Positions 19,856 through 28,795 of a DNA stretch of 64,000 bases are shown piece after piece. Each line of letters opens with the position of its first letter. Position 1 is the stretch's first letter. This stretch comes from Nocardia brasiliensis NBRC 14402 (GTDB taxonomy: Bacteria > Actinomycetota > Actinomycetes > Mycobacteriales > Mycobacteriaceae): the NCBI RefSeq assembly GCF_000308475.2, contig NZ_BAFT02000045.1, forward strand, positions 62,001-126,000, in the 5' to 3' direction. Under the pieces are notes generated by a model. That model searched no databases and was not told the origin of the DNA. It was given only the letters and a program-made list of their open reading frames with translations. The position numbers and the translations under genes are program-made.

Positions 19856-19957
19856 TCGGCGATTACCCGCCGAATCCCCTGACGCGCCAGGGCAACGCCG
19901 CGGCCGGGTGGTCGCCATCGACCACCCGGCTTCGGCCGTTTCCGCGCTCCGGCAAGC

Positions 19958-21205
19958 TCATTCGAGCACGACCGGCAGGGACTGCACGCCGCGGAAGGTA
20001 CTGCTCGGCCGCCAGCGCACCGCCTCGGCGAGCCGCATGTCCGGGTATCTGGCCAGGATCTTCTCGAACGCGAGCCGCGCCTCCAGCCGGGCGAGCGGCG
20101 CGCCGACGCAGTAGTGGATGCCGTGCCCGAACGCCAGGTGCCCACCTTTGGCGGCCTGCCCGATCCGGATGCGGTCCGGGTGCGTGAACCGGCCGGGATC
20201 GTGATTGGCCGCGAGCAGCGACACCGAGATCAGCTCGTCGGCCGGAATGTCGATGCCAGCCACCGTGATCGGCTCCGCGGTGTACCGCAACGTGGACACG
20301 TGGACCGGGCCCTCGTAGCGGAGGAACTCTTCGATCGCGGCCGGAATCCGCTCGGGCTCCGCCGTGAGTTCGGTGTACAACGCCCGGTCCCGCAGCAGCG
20401 CGAGCAGGCCGTTGCCGATCAGGTTCACCGTCGTCTCGTGACCGGCCACCAGGATCAGGAACAGCATGGCGATGAGCTCCTGATCGCTGAGCTTGTCGCC
20501 CTCGTGCGTGGCCTGGATCAGCTGCGACAGCAAATCCTCCCCGAGGTTCTTGGCGCGTTCGGCGATCAACCCGATCAAATAGGTGGCCAGTTCGACGCTC
20601 GCCGCGGCGCGTTGGGCGGCGGTGGCGTAGAACGGTGAGTCGGCGGCGTCGGGGTCCTCGACGTGCTCCGCCGAGGTCGCGGTCATCGTGGTCGACAGCT
20701 CGCGGAACCGGTTCCGATCGGCCTCGGGCACCCCGAACAGTTCGCAGATGACCGTGATCGGGATCGGCAGCGCGTAGCCCTCGATCAGGTCGACCTCAGG
20801 TGCTCCGGCCATCTTGTCGAGCAGCTCATCGGCCAAAGTCTCGATCCGCGGGTGCAATTGGTCGACCGTGCGCGCGGTGAAGGCCTTGCTGACCAGCCTG
20901 CGGAGCCGGGTGTGGTCCGGCGGGTCCGAGCTGAGCATGTGTTTCCACAGGTCGGTGCTGACCGCGGTCATTCCATCGTGCTCGCCGCGCAGCCTCGTGG
21001 TGATCGGCGCGATGCTCGCCGCGTCCTTGCGCACCCGGTCGTCGGCGAGCACCGCGCGGCCGAGCTGGTAGTCGACCACCAGCCAGGTGGACAGTCCGTT
21101 GGGCAGCAGCACGTGATGGACCGGTCCTTGCGCGCGCAGCTCGTCGTAGACGGGGTAGGGGTTGTAAAGGAACTCGGTGCCGAGTCTGATCAGTGGTTTG
21201 GTCAT
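19958..21205 (-). CDS. Cytochrome P450
   Basis: 415 aa, a soluble bacterial class I P450. I-helix AGHETT, K-helix EEFLR (ExxR), and heme-binding FGHGIHYCVG with Cys366 are all present. It resembles CYP107/CYP105-type enzymes of secondary metabolism. It is the last gene of a leftward operon and overlaps the upstream acyltransferase gene by ATGA. No ferredoxin gene is adjacent, so electrons must come from elsewhere. The substrate is unknown. Confidence 0.93.
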   Translation of the reverse strand: MTKPLIRLGTEFLYNPYPVYDELRAQGPVHHVLLPNGLSTWLVVDYQLGRAVLADDRVRKDAASIAPITTRLRGEHDGMTAVSTDLWKHMLSSDPPDHTRLRRLVSKAFTARTVDQLHPRIETLADELLDKMAGAPEVDLIEGYALPIPITVICELFGVPEADRNRFRELSTTMTATSAEHVEDPDAADSPFYATAAQRAAASVELATYLIGLIAERAKNLGEDLLSQLIQATHEGDKLSDQELIAMLFLILVAGHETTVNLIGNGLLALLRDRALYTELTAEPERIPAAIEEFLRYEGPVHVSTLRYTAEPITVAGIDIPADELISVSLLAANHDPGRFTHPDRIRIGQAAKGGHLAFGHGIHYCVGAPLARLEARLAFEKILARYPDMRLAEAVRWRPSSTFRGVQSLPVVLE

Positions 21206-22590
21206 GAGAACTTCCTGTGGGTCGTACGGGTGCTGCCGTCACCGCTGATGACGTGCAGGGGTTTCAGATCCCAGCTCTCCGCTACCAGCCGAGCCAGGAA
21301 GACCAATTCCTCGTCGGAATGCGCCATTTCGGGCTTGAGACTCTCCAGCACCCACTGGATCTTCCCGTCGAACTGGGAGAACCAGGTCGCGAGCGCGATC
21401 GGCTGCCGGTCGGCGCGCGGCGCATCGATGCCCTGGAACACCCCGCGCATCATGAACATCGACGGGTTCGCGCCGTGGCGCATCGCGGTCGGCACGAACG
21501 AGTCGACCACACCCATGTTGGAGCACATGCCGACGGTGATGGGCGCGGTCTCGGCCAGCCGCTCGACCACGCCCTCCGGCAGCACGTCGATGAGTTCGAC
21601 GGGCATGTTCCGCGGGCGCGAGATCGCACCGGAACCCACGTCGTGCGCGTTGGCGAACGCGGCCTTGCTCGCCAGCCGCAGCGGCGCGAGATCGCCACGG
21701 TCCAGCCACGCCGGGTCCACCACGATCGGCACGCGGGCAAAGGAATTCGAGTCGGCCTGGTCCTGCTCGCGCAGGATCCGCACCGCCGTCAGCAACACCA
21801 GCGCGCCGTCGGGCCCCACCAGCGCGCAGTGCCGCAGCAGATCGGCGACCATCGCGAGGTAGAGCGTATTGGGTGAGCCGCCGCGCTGCGCCGCGCGCGC
21901 ATTCCATTGCGCCGCATCGAAAGTGACTACGACCGAGCCCTCGCGCCAGCCGAGCGGCTCGCCCGCCGGGGCGGATTCGCGCGCGGTCAACGCCCGCCGT
22001 ACCGCCGCGCGATGTTGTGGATCACGGGCCATCCGGCGCACTTCCGCCGTGACGCCGCGCGCGACGGCGATACTGCGGCGCAAGCCGTCCAGCAGATCGC
22101 CGCGGTGATCGATGACCGCGCCGAGTGATGCCGTCGTGGCGAGTTCGGGATGCACCAGCCCGGCGATCGCCATCAACCCCGCGTGCCCGTCGGCGATGGC
22201 GTGCGAGGCGATGACAGACCACACCATGCCGCCGGACCGGGTGGGCACCGCCGACATCCGCCAGCCGTAACCGTTTTCGGGATCGAGCGGGTAGTGCGCC
22301 TGGGTGTTCGCCCAGGCCAGCATGTCGCACTCGTCGATCGCGGCGTGATCGAGGCTCAGCGGCAGCGCGGCGTCGGCCGGCACCCAGCGCCAGCGCGCGA
22401 ACGGCACCGCGGGCCGGTGCACCCGGCGCATGGACGGGCCCGCGCACAGGATCTCGTACATCGAGCGCAGTTGGTCCTCGGTGAGCCGGTTCGCCAGCAC
22501 CACGACGGTCTGGCTGATCACCGGCACGCCGTGACCGTGATGGAACCGCAGGAACGCCTTGTCGGTGAGCCCGACGTACACCGGCGACAT
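21202..22590 (-). CDS. Condensation-type (CoA-dependent acyltransferase fold) protein
   Basis: 462 aa. It has a degenerate HHxxxDG motif as SHAIADG near residue 137 and a C-terminal ITVGMCSNMGVVDSF strand that resembles PapA/alcohol acetyltransferase-like and WS/DGAT-like enzymes. The first catalytic His is replaced by Ser, which several acyltransferase families of this fold tolerate. It is coupled by overlaps to both neighbours (thioesterase upstream, P450 downstream). A role in transferring an acyl group to an alcohol or amine in a small-molecule pathway is inferred. Confidence 0.75.
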   Translation of the reverse strand: MSPVYVGLTDKAFLRFHHGHGVPVISQTVVVLANRLTEDQLRSMYEILCAGPSMRRVHRPAVPFARWRWVPADAALPLSLDHAAIDECDMLAWANTQAHYPLDPENGYGWRMSAVPTRSGGMVWSVIASHAIADGHAGLMAIAGLVHPELATTASLGAVIDHRGDLLDGLRRSIAVARGVTAEVRRMARDPQHRAAVRRALTARESAPAGEPLGWREGSVVVTFDAAQWNARAAQRGGSPNTLYLAMVADLLRHCALVGPDGALVLLTAVRILREQDQADSNSFARVPIVVDPAWLDRGDLAPLRLASKAAFANAHDVGSGAISRPRNMPVELIDVLPEGVVERLAETAPITVGMCSNMGVVDSFVPTAMRHGANPSMFMMRGVFQGIDAPRADRQPIALATWFSQFDGKIQWVLESLKPEMAHSDEELVFLARLVAESWDLKPLHVISGDGSTRTTHRKFS

Positions 22591-23414
22591 CAGGACGCCG
22601 CCTTCGCGGTCAGCGCGGCGCCGAACTCCGGTTCGGCCAGCCGCAGCATCCGCTCCTGCGCCACCATCGCGACCAGCTGGCCGTCCCGGCTGAAGATCCG
22701 GCCCTGGGTGAAGGCCCGGCCACCCTCGGCCGAGGGCGAGATCTCGTCGTAGAGCAACCAATCGTCGACCCGGCACGGCCGCAGGAACCAGATCGAATAG
22801 TCGAGGGCGGCGGTCTGGATGGCGATGCCCGGGTACGGGGCGACCGCCGCGCCGAGCAGGGTCATATCGCTGGCATAGGTCAGCGCGCAGCTGTGGGTCA
22901 CCGTGCAGGCGGGCAGCTCGCCGGTGTATCGCAGCCAAACCTGCTGGCGCGCAGCATGTGTCGGCCCGTCCGGCACCCGCCGGATATCCCAGCCCGCCCA
23001 TTCGTTGCCCGCGTCGTCCACGCCGATCCGCGCCAGCGCTTCCGGGGCGGGCGCGTCCGGGCACGGGTCGGCATGCCGCACCCCGCGATCACCCACGTGG
23101 TACGAGGCGACCATCAGGAAGGTCTCCTTGCCGTGCTGCACCGCCCGGATCCGGCGCACCGCGAACGAGCGCCCGTGCTTGACCGTGTCGACCAGGTAGT
23201 CGATCGGGACCTCCGGCGTGGTCGGCCGGACGAAGTATCCGTGGATCGAATGCACCATGAACTCTGCGGGCATCCCGGACGAGCCGGCCGCCAGAGCCCG
23301 AGCCGCCACCTCCCCGCCGAAAGTTCGCCTCAGTGCGGTGCGGTGCTGCCGCTTGCCGCGGAAGAAGTTCGGGTCGATTTCCTCTACGGCCATCGCGTCG
23401 AGTAGTTCAACCAT
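22590..23414 (-). CDS. Acyl-CoA thioesterase II (TesB-like)
   Basis: 274 aa, a double hot-dog fold. The N-terminal half has FRGKRQHRTALRRTFGGEVAARAL and FMVHSIHGYFVRP. The C-terminal half has ASDMTLLG and DYSIWFLRP-RVDDWLLYD, ending GQLVAMVAQERMLR, the TesB signature. The ATG at 23414 begins MVELLDAMAVEEID. It is the first gene of the three-gene operon leading to the acyltransferase and P450. It hydrolyses acyl-CoA esters; chain-length preference cannot be read. Confidence 0.88.
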   Translation of the reverse strand: MVELLDAMAVEEIDPNFFRGKRQHRTALRRTFGGEVAARALAAGSSGMPAEFMVHSIHGYFVRPTTPEVPIDYLVDTVKHGRSFAVRRIRAVQHGKETFLMVASYHVGDRGVRHADPCPDAPAPEALARIGVDDAGNEWAGWDIRRVPDGPTHAARQQVWLRYTGELPACTVTHSCALTYASDMTLLGAAVAPYPGIAIQTAALDYSIWFLRPCRVDDWLLYDEISPSAEGGRAFTQGRIFSRDGQLVAMVAQERMLRLAEPEFGAALTAKAAS

Positions 23415-23860
23415 GACGCCACCGTTCCCTTCGATTTCTGAATACCGACGAAGCTCATATCCGACCGTTTTCCGCCGTGCCGATGGCCCGTCTCGCAACG
23501 CCCGTACCGAATACAGTGAACCTGCGGCTAATGCTATTCAAGGCGGTGTAGTCCACCTCACAAGACATTACGGATTCTTTACAGAATAACACCGCTGACC
23601 GGTTAGGCGACTGCTCAAAGCATGCCCGCCTGCTTGGGATTATGCACAACGGCTATCCCGAGTATTGCCGCATTTTTCGCACTCGGGACCATTCCCGTAA
23701 ACGGCGAAACGGAAATCGACAATCACGCGAAACGGTCAAAGAATACATTTATATAAGGGATCTCTGTGAGACCGGCAGCCGAAAAATTCACGCCGATGAT
23801 CGACCTACAGTTACCGCCGTGCAACGACGTGCACACACTGCAATTTCGGCAGGTCGCCGA
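23415..23860. other. AT-richer intergenic region upstream of the thioesterase operon
   Basis: This 446-base region is clearly less GC-rich than its surroundings. Short frames in it have no convincing ribosome binding sites. It holds a small inverted repeat ATTCT-TTAC-AGAAT (23574-23587), about 160 nt upstream of the thioesterase gene, that could be an operator. The operon's promoter must lie here, but I could not place it firmly. Confidence 0.4.
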
Positions 23861-25546
23861 TTACCCGCCCAGGCCGCCGGATTCCCGTAGCGGGATCTCT
23901 TTCCAGCACAGCACGAGCACCAGGGCGAGCACCGCGAGGCCTGCGGACACCAGGTACACCGTCGACATGGCATCGGCGAAACCGGTCTTCAGCGGCGCCG
24001 CCAACACGGGATTCAGCCGCTGGATGAGCGAACTGTCGTCGAGGATCCGCTGCACCGCCGCCGGGTCGTGCCGGACCAGGCCCTGCGCGAACGCGACCTC
24101 GGCCGGATCGCCACTGTGCAGGCCGGCCGCGACGGCCCGCTGATAGCCCGGATCGGCGGCCGCCGTCGCGACGTCCGCGTCCACCCGCGCGGGCAGCAGG
24201 CCGAACAGCGTCGACAGCAGGGCCGCGACCCCCAGCGTGCCGCCGACCTGGCGGAAGAACGTCGCGGCCGCGCTCGACACGCCCATGTCCGCGGGAGCGG
24301 CGGCATTCTGGATCGCCAAAGTGATGGGCTGCAACAGATTTCCGAGCCCGACCCCGGTGATCGCCATGAAGATCATGGTGCGCCAGAGCGGCGTTTCCGG
24401 CGTCAGGTAGTGGAACAGGAACAGGCCCGCCGCGACGGCCGCCGTTCCGGCGAGCGGGAACACGCGATAGCGGCCGGTCCGGCTGATCAGCCGGTTGGAC
24501 ACGGCCGAGCCCACCAGCAGCCCGAGCACCATCGGCAGCAGTTGCAGACCGGCCGCGACCGGACTGGCGCCCCGCACCACCTGGAGGTACTGCGGCACGA
24601 GGATGATGCCGCCGAACAGCGCCGCCCCGACCACCAGCGCGATCACGACACCCAGCGCGAACGTGCGATTTCGGAACAGCCGCAATGGAATCAACGCAGC
24701 ATCACCCATTCTGGCCTCGACGGCCACGAACGTGATCAGCCCGATTCCACCGACCAGGTAGCAGATCACCGCGCCTGCGGCAGTCCAACCCCAGCTACGT
24801 CCCTGTTCGGCGACGATCAGGATCGGCGTGATGCCGACCGCGAACGCGGCGGTGCCCAGCCAGTCGACCGCGACCCGCTCCCGATCCGGCCGCGCAATCC
24901 TGACCACGCGATACACCACCACCAGCGCGATCAAGCCCACCGGAACATTGACCAGAAAGACCCAGCGCCAGCCCGTTACGCCCAGGATGCTGTGCTGCCC
25001 GGCGAAGAGACCGCCGAGCACCGGCCCGATCACGCTGGCCAGGGCCCAGGTCGCCAAGAAGTGACCCTGATACTTCGCCCGATCCCGCGGGCTCACGATA
25101 TCCCCGAGCACCGCCGAGGCCAGCGACATCAGCCCGCCTGCGCCGACGCCCTGGATCGCCCGGAACACCGCCAGCTCGTACATCGATTGCGCCACCGTGC
25201 ACAGCAGCGATCCGCCCACGAAGATCACGATCGCGGCGAGCAGAAAGGGCCTGCGGCCGTACATATCCGACAATTTTCCGTACAGCGGCGTGGTCAACGT
25301 CGCGGTGATCAGGTACGCGGTGGTGACCCACGCCTGCAACGAATACCCGGACAGATCGTCGGCGATGGTCCGCACCGCCGTGGCCGTGATGGTCTGATCC
25401 AGCGCCGCCATGAACATCCCGAGCACCAGGCCACTCAGGATGATCAGCACCTGCCGATGGGTGAAGCCGCCCGGATTGTCCGAAGGCGCCGCCACCGGTT
25501 CGGTCCGCCGCGTCCGTTTCCCGGTATGCCCGATAGGCAGCGCCAT
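23861..25546 (-). CDS. MFS drug exporter, DHA2 (EmrB/QacA) family
   Basis: 561 aa with about 14 hydrophobic segments. Motif A is GKLSDMYGRRPF and the antiporter motif C is in SVIGPVLGGLFAG. It opens with MFMAALDQTITATAVRTIADDL, typical of DHA2 exporters. The ATG at 25546 is chosen because GGAGG lies 6 nt upstream. The last 60 residues form a cytosolic tail. It exports drugs or metabolites using the proton gradient and lies upstream of the thioesterase/P450 operon on the same strand, though 446 nt away. Confidence 0.92.
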   Translation of the reverse strand: MALPIGHTGKRTRRTEPVAAPSDNPGGFTHRQVLIILSGLVLGMFMAALDQTITATAVRTIADDLSGYSLQAWVTTAYLITATLTTPLYGKLSDMYGRRPFLLAAIVIFVGGSLLCTVAQSMYELAVFRAIQGVGAGGLMSLASAVLGDIVSPRDRAKYQGHFLATWALASVIGPVLGGLFAGQHSILGVTGWRWVFLVNVPVGLIALVVVYRVVRIARPDRERVAVDWLGTAAFAVGITPILIVAEQGRSWGWTAAGAVICYLVGGIGLITFVAVEARMGDAALIPLRLFRNRTFALGVVIALVVGAALFGGIILVPQYLQVVRGASPVAAGLQLLPMVLGLLVGSAVSNRLISRTGRYRVFPLAGTAAVAAGLFLFHYLTPETPLWRTMIFMAITGVGLGNLLQPITLAIQNAAAPADMGVSSAAATFFRQVGGTLGVAALLSTLFGLLPARVDADVATAAADPGYQRAVAAGLHSGDPAEVAFAQGLVRHDPAAVQRILDDSSLIQRLNPVLAAPLKTGFADAMSTVYLVSAGLAVLALVLVLCWKEIPLRESGGLGG

Positions 25547-25837
25547 GAGCGCCTCCTGAAATCCGAAGAGAGAGTGCATGATCGGTTGTCAGCGGTCGCT
25601 CTCGTCCCCGGACCGCGGCGGTGATCCGCCCAGAAGCTACGCAATGCGAAGTAGTCACGATAAACCTGACACGGCGTCTCAGGTAACCCCGGTGTGTCGG
25701 CTATCTCACCGCCACCCATTCAGTGATGCGCGCCATACCTCTGCGGCCGTTGCTGCGGCACCGCCCGCCGCAATCAGACACCCCTACCAGGCGTTTTCGC
25801 ATCCGCCCCCAAGGTGTGTAAGGTTGGGGACACCCGA

Positions 25838-25911
25838 CGCGGGGTGGAGCAGCTCGGTAGCTCGCTGGGCTCATAACCCAGAGGTCGCAGGTTCAAATCC
25901 TGTCCCCGCTA
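25838..25911 (+). tRNA. tRNA-fMet (initiator, anticodon CAT)
   Basis: A 74-nt cloverleaf. The acceptor begins CGCGGGG and ends CCCCGCT-A, leaving the 1:72 pair mismatched. The anticodon stem has three consecutive G-C pairs flanking CTCATAA. The T-arm contains GGTTCAAATCC. Together these identify the initiator rather than an elongator tRNA-Met. The 3' CCA is not encoded (CAG follows). Confidence 0.96.
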
Positions 25912-25920
25912 CAGCACAGC

Positions 25921-25963
25921 CTAGGCCGGAGACTTACCAAAGTCTCCGGCCTAGACTATTTTT
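25921..25963 (+). terminator. Rho-independent terminator of the tRNA gene
   Basis: A perfect 15-bp stem (25921-25935 with 25940-25954, loop ACCA) is followed by ACTATTTTT. It begins nine bases after the tRNA end. Confidence 0.92.
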
Positions 25964-25976
25964 CGGCCCGGGTCAG

Positions 25977-26886
25977 CGCGCCGGCTTCAGTTCGGCGTGC
26001 ATGAGATAGACGTTGTAGGTGTCCCATGCGGAGAGGGTGAAGTACAGGTCCGTGGCGGTCGACCAGGGATGGATGAAACCCCATTCCCCCGACATCCCGG
26101 AAGCTATTGAGGTGGCCTGGTTTTCGGCAACGGGCGCCATGGCCGTCATCTGAAACCGATTCTCCCCGAAGATGTTGTCCCACTTGGCATGCTGGCGGCG
26201 TGACAGCGACTGTCCTGCACCATGTTGTCGATGATCAGTCCTTTGGACAGATCCCGACCGGTGCTGTAGCCGAGCACATTGCTGCGCCAGTCCGGTCCAC
26301 CGACCGCGCCCGCTTCCCAGCCCGCGCCGAAGGTGTCACCGAAGACCACCGCGACCTCGCCGGGTCTGGTCTCCCACACGATCCCGAGATCGGTGCCGTC
26401 GACCTGCCAGCGCATATCGGTACGGTTCTGCGATCCATGCCCGGTCACCTGACCGACCAGGTCGACCGAACCCACTCGCGGCACCGGCACCGGCTCGCTG
26501 ACCGGACCTGGTTCGGCCGGATGCACTACGTCAGGTGGCGCGGGCTGCGGCGGATCGCCGGGACCGCCGGGCACCGGTATCGGAAACGGCTCGAACTCCG
26601 GCCGGATTCGCACCCCCGGCCACTCGATCCTGTCGGGTACGGAACTCCCCGAACCCGATCCAGAATCCAGGCTGGAGCCCGAGGACGACCCGGTACCGCT
26701 GCCCGGATCAGGCGGCGGTGGCGGCGCGGGCGCGTCGCGGCCGGGCGTATCCCGGATATCGGGACACGGATTCCGGCACGGATCAGCCCCGGCGGATTCT
26801 TGGCCCACTGCCACATTTGCCGACCATCTGCCACGGGAATGCCAAAGCTGGTTCCGGGCAACATTTTCGGGCGTTCCGCCGGGCAC
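25977..26886 (-). pseudogene. DUF4185 family protein, internally deleted remnant
   Basis: The upstream part (about 26886-26200) encodes a Ser/Gly/Pro-rich stretch, then the start of a DUF4185 domain: VGQVTGHGSQNRTDMRWQV, EVAVVFGDTFGAGWE, NVLGYSTGRD and LIIDNMVQDS. That frame then stops at 26146. The family's C-terminal end (WDNIFGENRFQMTAM, EWGFIHPWSTATDLYFTLSAW, YNVYLMHAEL) is present in another frame down to 25977. The roughly 200-residue middle of the domain is missing. No signal peptide is evident at the N-terminus, so the 5' end is probably damaged too. Family members are usually exported. Confidence 0.82.
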
Positions 26887-26971
26887 GATGAATCCGCTGG
26901 GTGCGCAACCGGTTCGGTGGCCACCCGATCATCGGGGCGTTGCGAGCCCAAGTAGTCCAGGAGGGGAACCC

Positions 26972-27355
26972 TTGCGATCAATCATTCGTGCCGCCGCCGC
27001 ACCCGTGGCCGCCTTCGCCATTCTGCTGACCGGAATGCCTTTCGCCGCAGCAACTTCCACTGCCACGCCGGATACCGCGGTCACGTTCGTCGCCGCCGAG
27101 CAGGTCCCCGGCACAGGGGATTTCAGGTTCGAGGAAGCAGCGGGCCGGCGCCCGCACTACATCTCCGGCTACACGGACCACGCTCGCCAGCGCATGGCCG
27201 AGCGCCGGATCAACGAGGACCAGGTCGAAAGCGCCATTTACAGCAAGTACGAGGGCCAGTGGCAGCCCCAGCACCGCACTTGGCTGGTGACCTGGGGCGG
27301 AGTCGCGGTAGCGATCAGCGAGGACGCCAAGATCGTCACGGTCGAGCGCGTCTGA
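26972..27355 (+). CDS. Secreted DUF4258-like protein, candidate toxin
   Basis: 127 aa. Sec signal peptide at residues 1-27 (hydrophobic AAAPVAAFAILLTGMPFAAA). The mature C-terminal half has YTDHARQRMAERRINEDQVESAI followed by short strands ending GGVAVAISEDAKIVTVERV, the pattern of DUF4258, a fold found in RNase-like toxins. The TTG at 26972 is chosen because AGGAGGGG precedes it and a signal peptide follows directly. It is the first gene of the 27-28.6 kb toxin/immunity-like group. Toxic activity is inferred. Confidence 0.72.
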   Translation: MRSIIRAAAAPVAAFAILLTGMPFAAATSTATPDTAVTFVAAEQVPGTGDFRFEEAAGRRPHYISGYTDHARQRMAERRINEDQVESAIYSKYEGQWQPQHRTWLVTWGGVAVAISEDAKIVTVERV

Positions 27356-27373
27356 CGCGGCCCCGCGTGTCGA

Positions 27374-27393
27374 CGTGGCAGTCGACTGCCACG
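27374..27393. repeat. 20-bp perfect palindrome
   Basis: CGTGGCAGTC followed by its exact reverse complement, between the two secreted toxin-like genes. It could be an operator for the Ntox21-like gene 114 nt downstream or part of a terminator for the preceding gene. There is no U-tract. Confidence 0.6.
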
Positions 27394-27506
27394 CCGACAG
27401 CGCCGCGGTGCATCACTACCACCCAATCCCTGACTCGCGCCTGCGCCCTCGTCGGCGCGGCAGGAACCCCGAGCCGCCGGCTCGGCTGTAGACGATCGGA
27501 AGAACC

Positions 27507-27923
27507 TTGATCACTATCCGCAAGTCCTTTGCCGCAGCGCTCTTCGCCACGCTGCCACTCATCGCCCTGACGAGCGCCCAGGCGGCCGCCGCGCCGTCCG
27601 CGAGCACCCCGGCCCCCGCGACGATCGTCGTCGACGCGGACACCCCGGGCGTGCCGCCCGCATTCCAAGCCGTCGCAGGCAAGCGATTCACCGACGCCGA
27701 GGACCGGGCAGCGGCGCGCGACCTCGGCTACGCGGTGGCCAACGTCGGCAAGAGCCATGGCTGCCTGATCTTCAAGCACGAGAAGAAGAACCTGTACATT
27801 TCACAAGACGTCGACGGCCACAACGGGGGGCGCTGGAAAATGGCGAGTTCGCCGGAGAACCTTGCCTCGAAGAAGACCCGGATGGGGACCTACGACGCGA
27901 ACCTCAACCGGATTGGTGACTGA
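27507..27923 (+). CDS. Secreted Ntox21-like protein, candidate toxin
   Basis: 138 aa. Sec signal peptide at residues 1-28 (SFAAALFATLPLIALTSAQAAAA). The C-terminal domain (about 55-138) has KRFTDAEDRAAARDLGY, KSHGCLIFKHEKKNLYISQ, DVDGHNGGRWKMA and KKTRMGTYDANLNRIGD, the pattern of Ntox21 domains at the C-termini of polymorphic toxins. Here the domain stands alone behind a signal peptide. TTG start with GGAAG a few bases upstream. The following gene overlaps its stop codon. Confidence 0.75.
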   Translation: MITIRKSFAAALFATLPLIALTSAQAAAAPSASTPAPATIVVDADTPGVPPAFQAVAGKRFTDAEDRAAARDLGYAVANVGKSHGCLIFKHEKKNLYISQDVDGHNGGRWKMASSPENLASKKTRMGTYDANLNRIGD

Positions 27924-28308
27924 TTTGGACCATTCGAACAACGACACCGCAGACGCGCCGACCGCCGCCGGACCGTGGCAGATACGGTTCGAACCGGGGA
28001 CAACGAAGGAAAACATCGCGCGGATCGCGGATTTCGCTGTTGCGGAGGGCATGTGCGATCCCGGCTCGGCAGATTTCGTCCGCGCGGGCCGGGATCCGCG
28101 GTTCTGGCACTCCGGTGCGCTCGACCGCACCGAGGTCGACGCGCACCGAGAGATCTTGCGCAAAGCGCTGAACAACGAGCCGCTGAGCACAACCGACCTC
28201 GACCCGATTCGGGACACAGTCCAGCGATTCGACGAATGGCTGCGCACGCTCGCCTATCCGCGCGAGGAGATCTACGACGCGGATACCACGTTCTTCGATT
28301 TCGACTAG
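27916..28308 (+). CDS. Candidate immunity protein 1
   Basis: 130 aa, acidic, with no signal peptide. It shares a pattern with the next protein: WQIRFEPGTTKENIARIADFA here and WQILFPEGLTADQVARLAEFA there, and DRTEVDAHREILRKAL versus DRATVELYRHLFQKIL. The GTG at 27916 overlaps the toxin stop by eight bases, the coupling seen in toxin-immunity pairs. No database family is recognised. The immunity role rests on position, size, acidity and the neighbouring toxin domain. Confidence 0.65.
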   Translation: MTDLDHSNNDTADAPTAAGPWQIRFEPGTTKENIARIADFAVAEGMCDPGSADFVRAGRDPRFWHSGALDRTEVDAHREILRKALNNEPLSTTDLDPIRDTVQRFDEWLRTLAYPREEIYDADTTFFDFD

Positions 28309-28321
28309 AAAGGAGCTGCCC

Positions 28322-28618
28322 ATGACCGAGCCCGGATCACAGCAATGGCAGATCCTGTTCCCGGAAGGACTCACCGCAGATCAGGTGGCTCGCCTGGCAG
28401 AGTTCGCCGCGAGCAACGGGATCGAGCAGGCGGCACACGGTGTCGACGATCGAGCGGTGCTCCGCTACGACTTCGACCGTGCGACGGTGGAACTGTATCG
28501 CCACCTGTTCCAGAAGATTCTCGACGGCGCCGAGCTCACCGCGAACAATCGGCTCGTCCTCGCCGATCGGCTCGCCGAGCTCGACGCGTGGGCCGAAACC
28601 GCCTCCGCGACCGACTGA
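28322..28618 (+). CDS. Candidate immunity protein 2, paralogue of the preceding gene
   Basis: 98 aa, acidic, cytosolic, preceded by AAGGAG 6 nt before the ATG. It aligns along most of its length with the previous protein but is about 30 residues shorter, lacking the acidic tail. It may protect against the same toxin or against a related variant from competitors. No known family is recognised. Confidence 0.65.
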   Translation: MTEPGSQQWQILFPEGLTADQVARLAEFAASNGIEQAAHGVDDRAVLRYDFDRATVELYRHLFQKILDGAELTANNRLVLADRLAELDAWAETASATD

Positions 28619-28795
28619 TTCGACCGGCCACCCCGATGGCAGTACGGCCTGCCATCGGGGTGCCAACAACCGCGCAGGCCGATGTCGGCGCGTCCTTCCC
28701 GATGCACGATGGGATCCGCGAGGGACCACCCGTCCACGCCTTCGACCGCACCGATCACGCCGGCGCGGATGGGCCGAGCGAAGGATTGATGTCGA

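Noticed and set aside
23642-23890. 82-codon frame in the AT-richer gap before the thioesterase operon
   Set aside because: No ribosome binding site and no recognisable composition or domain; the frame runs into the exporter gene antisense.
25839-25963. tRNA-fMet as an integration site with an att duplication
   Set aside because: I found no second copy of the tRNA 3' end in the window and no integrase gene, so island integration at this tRNA is not supported.
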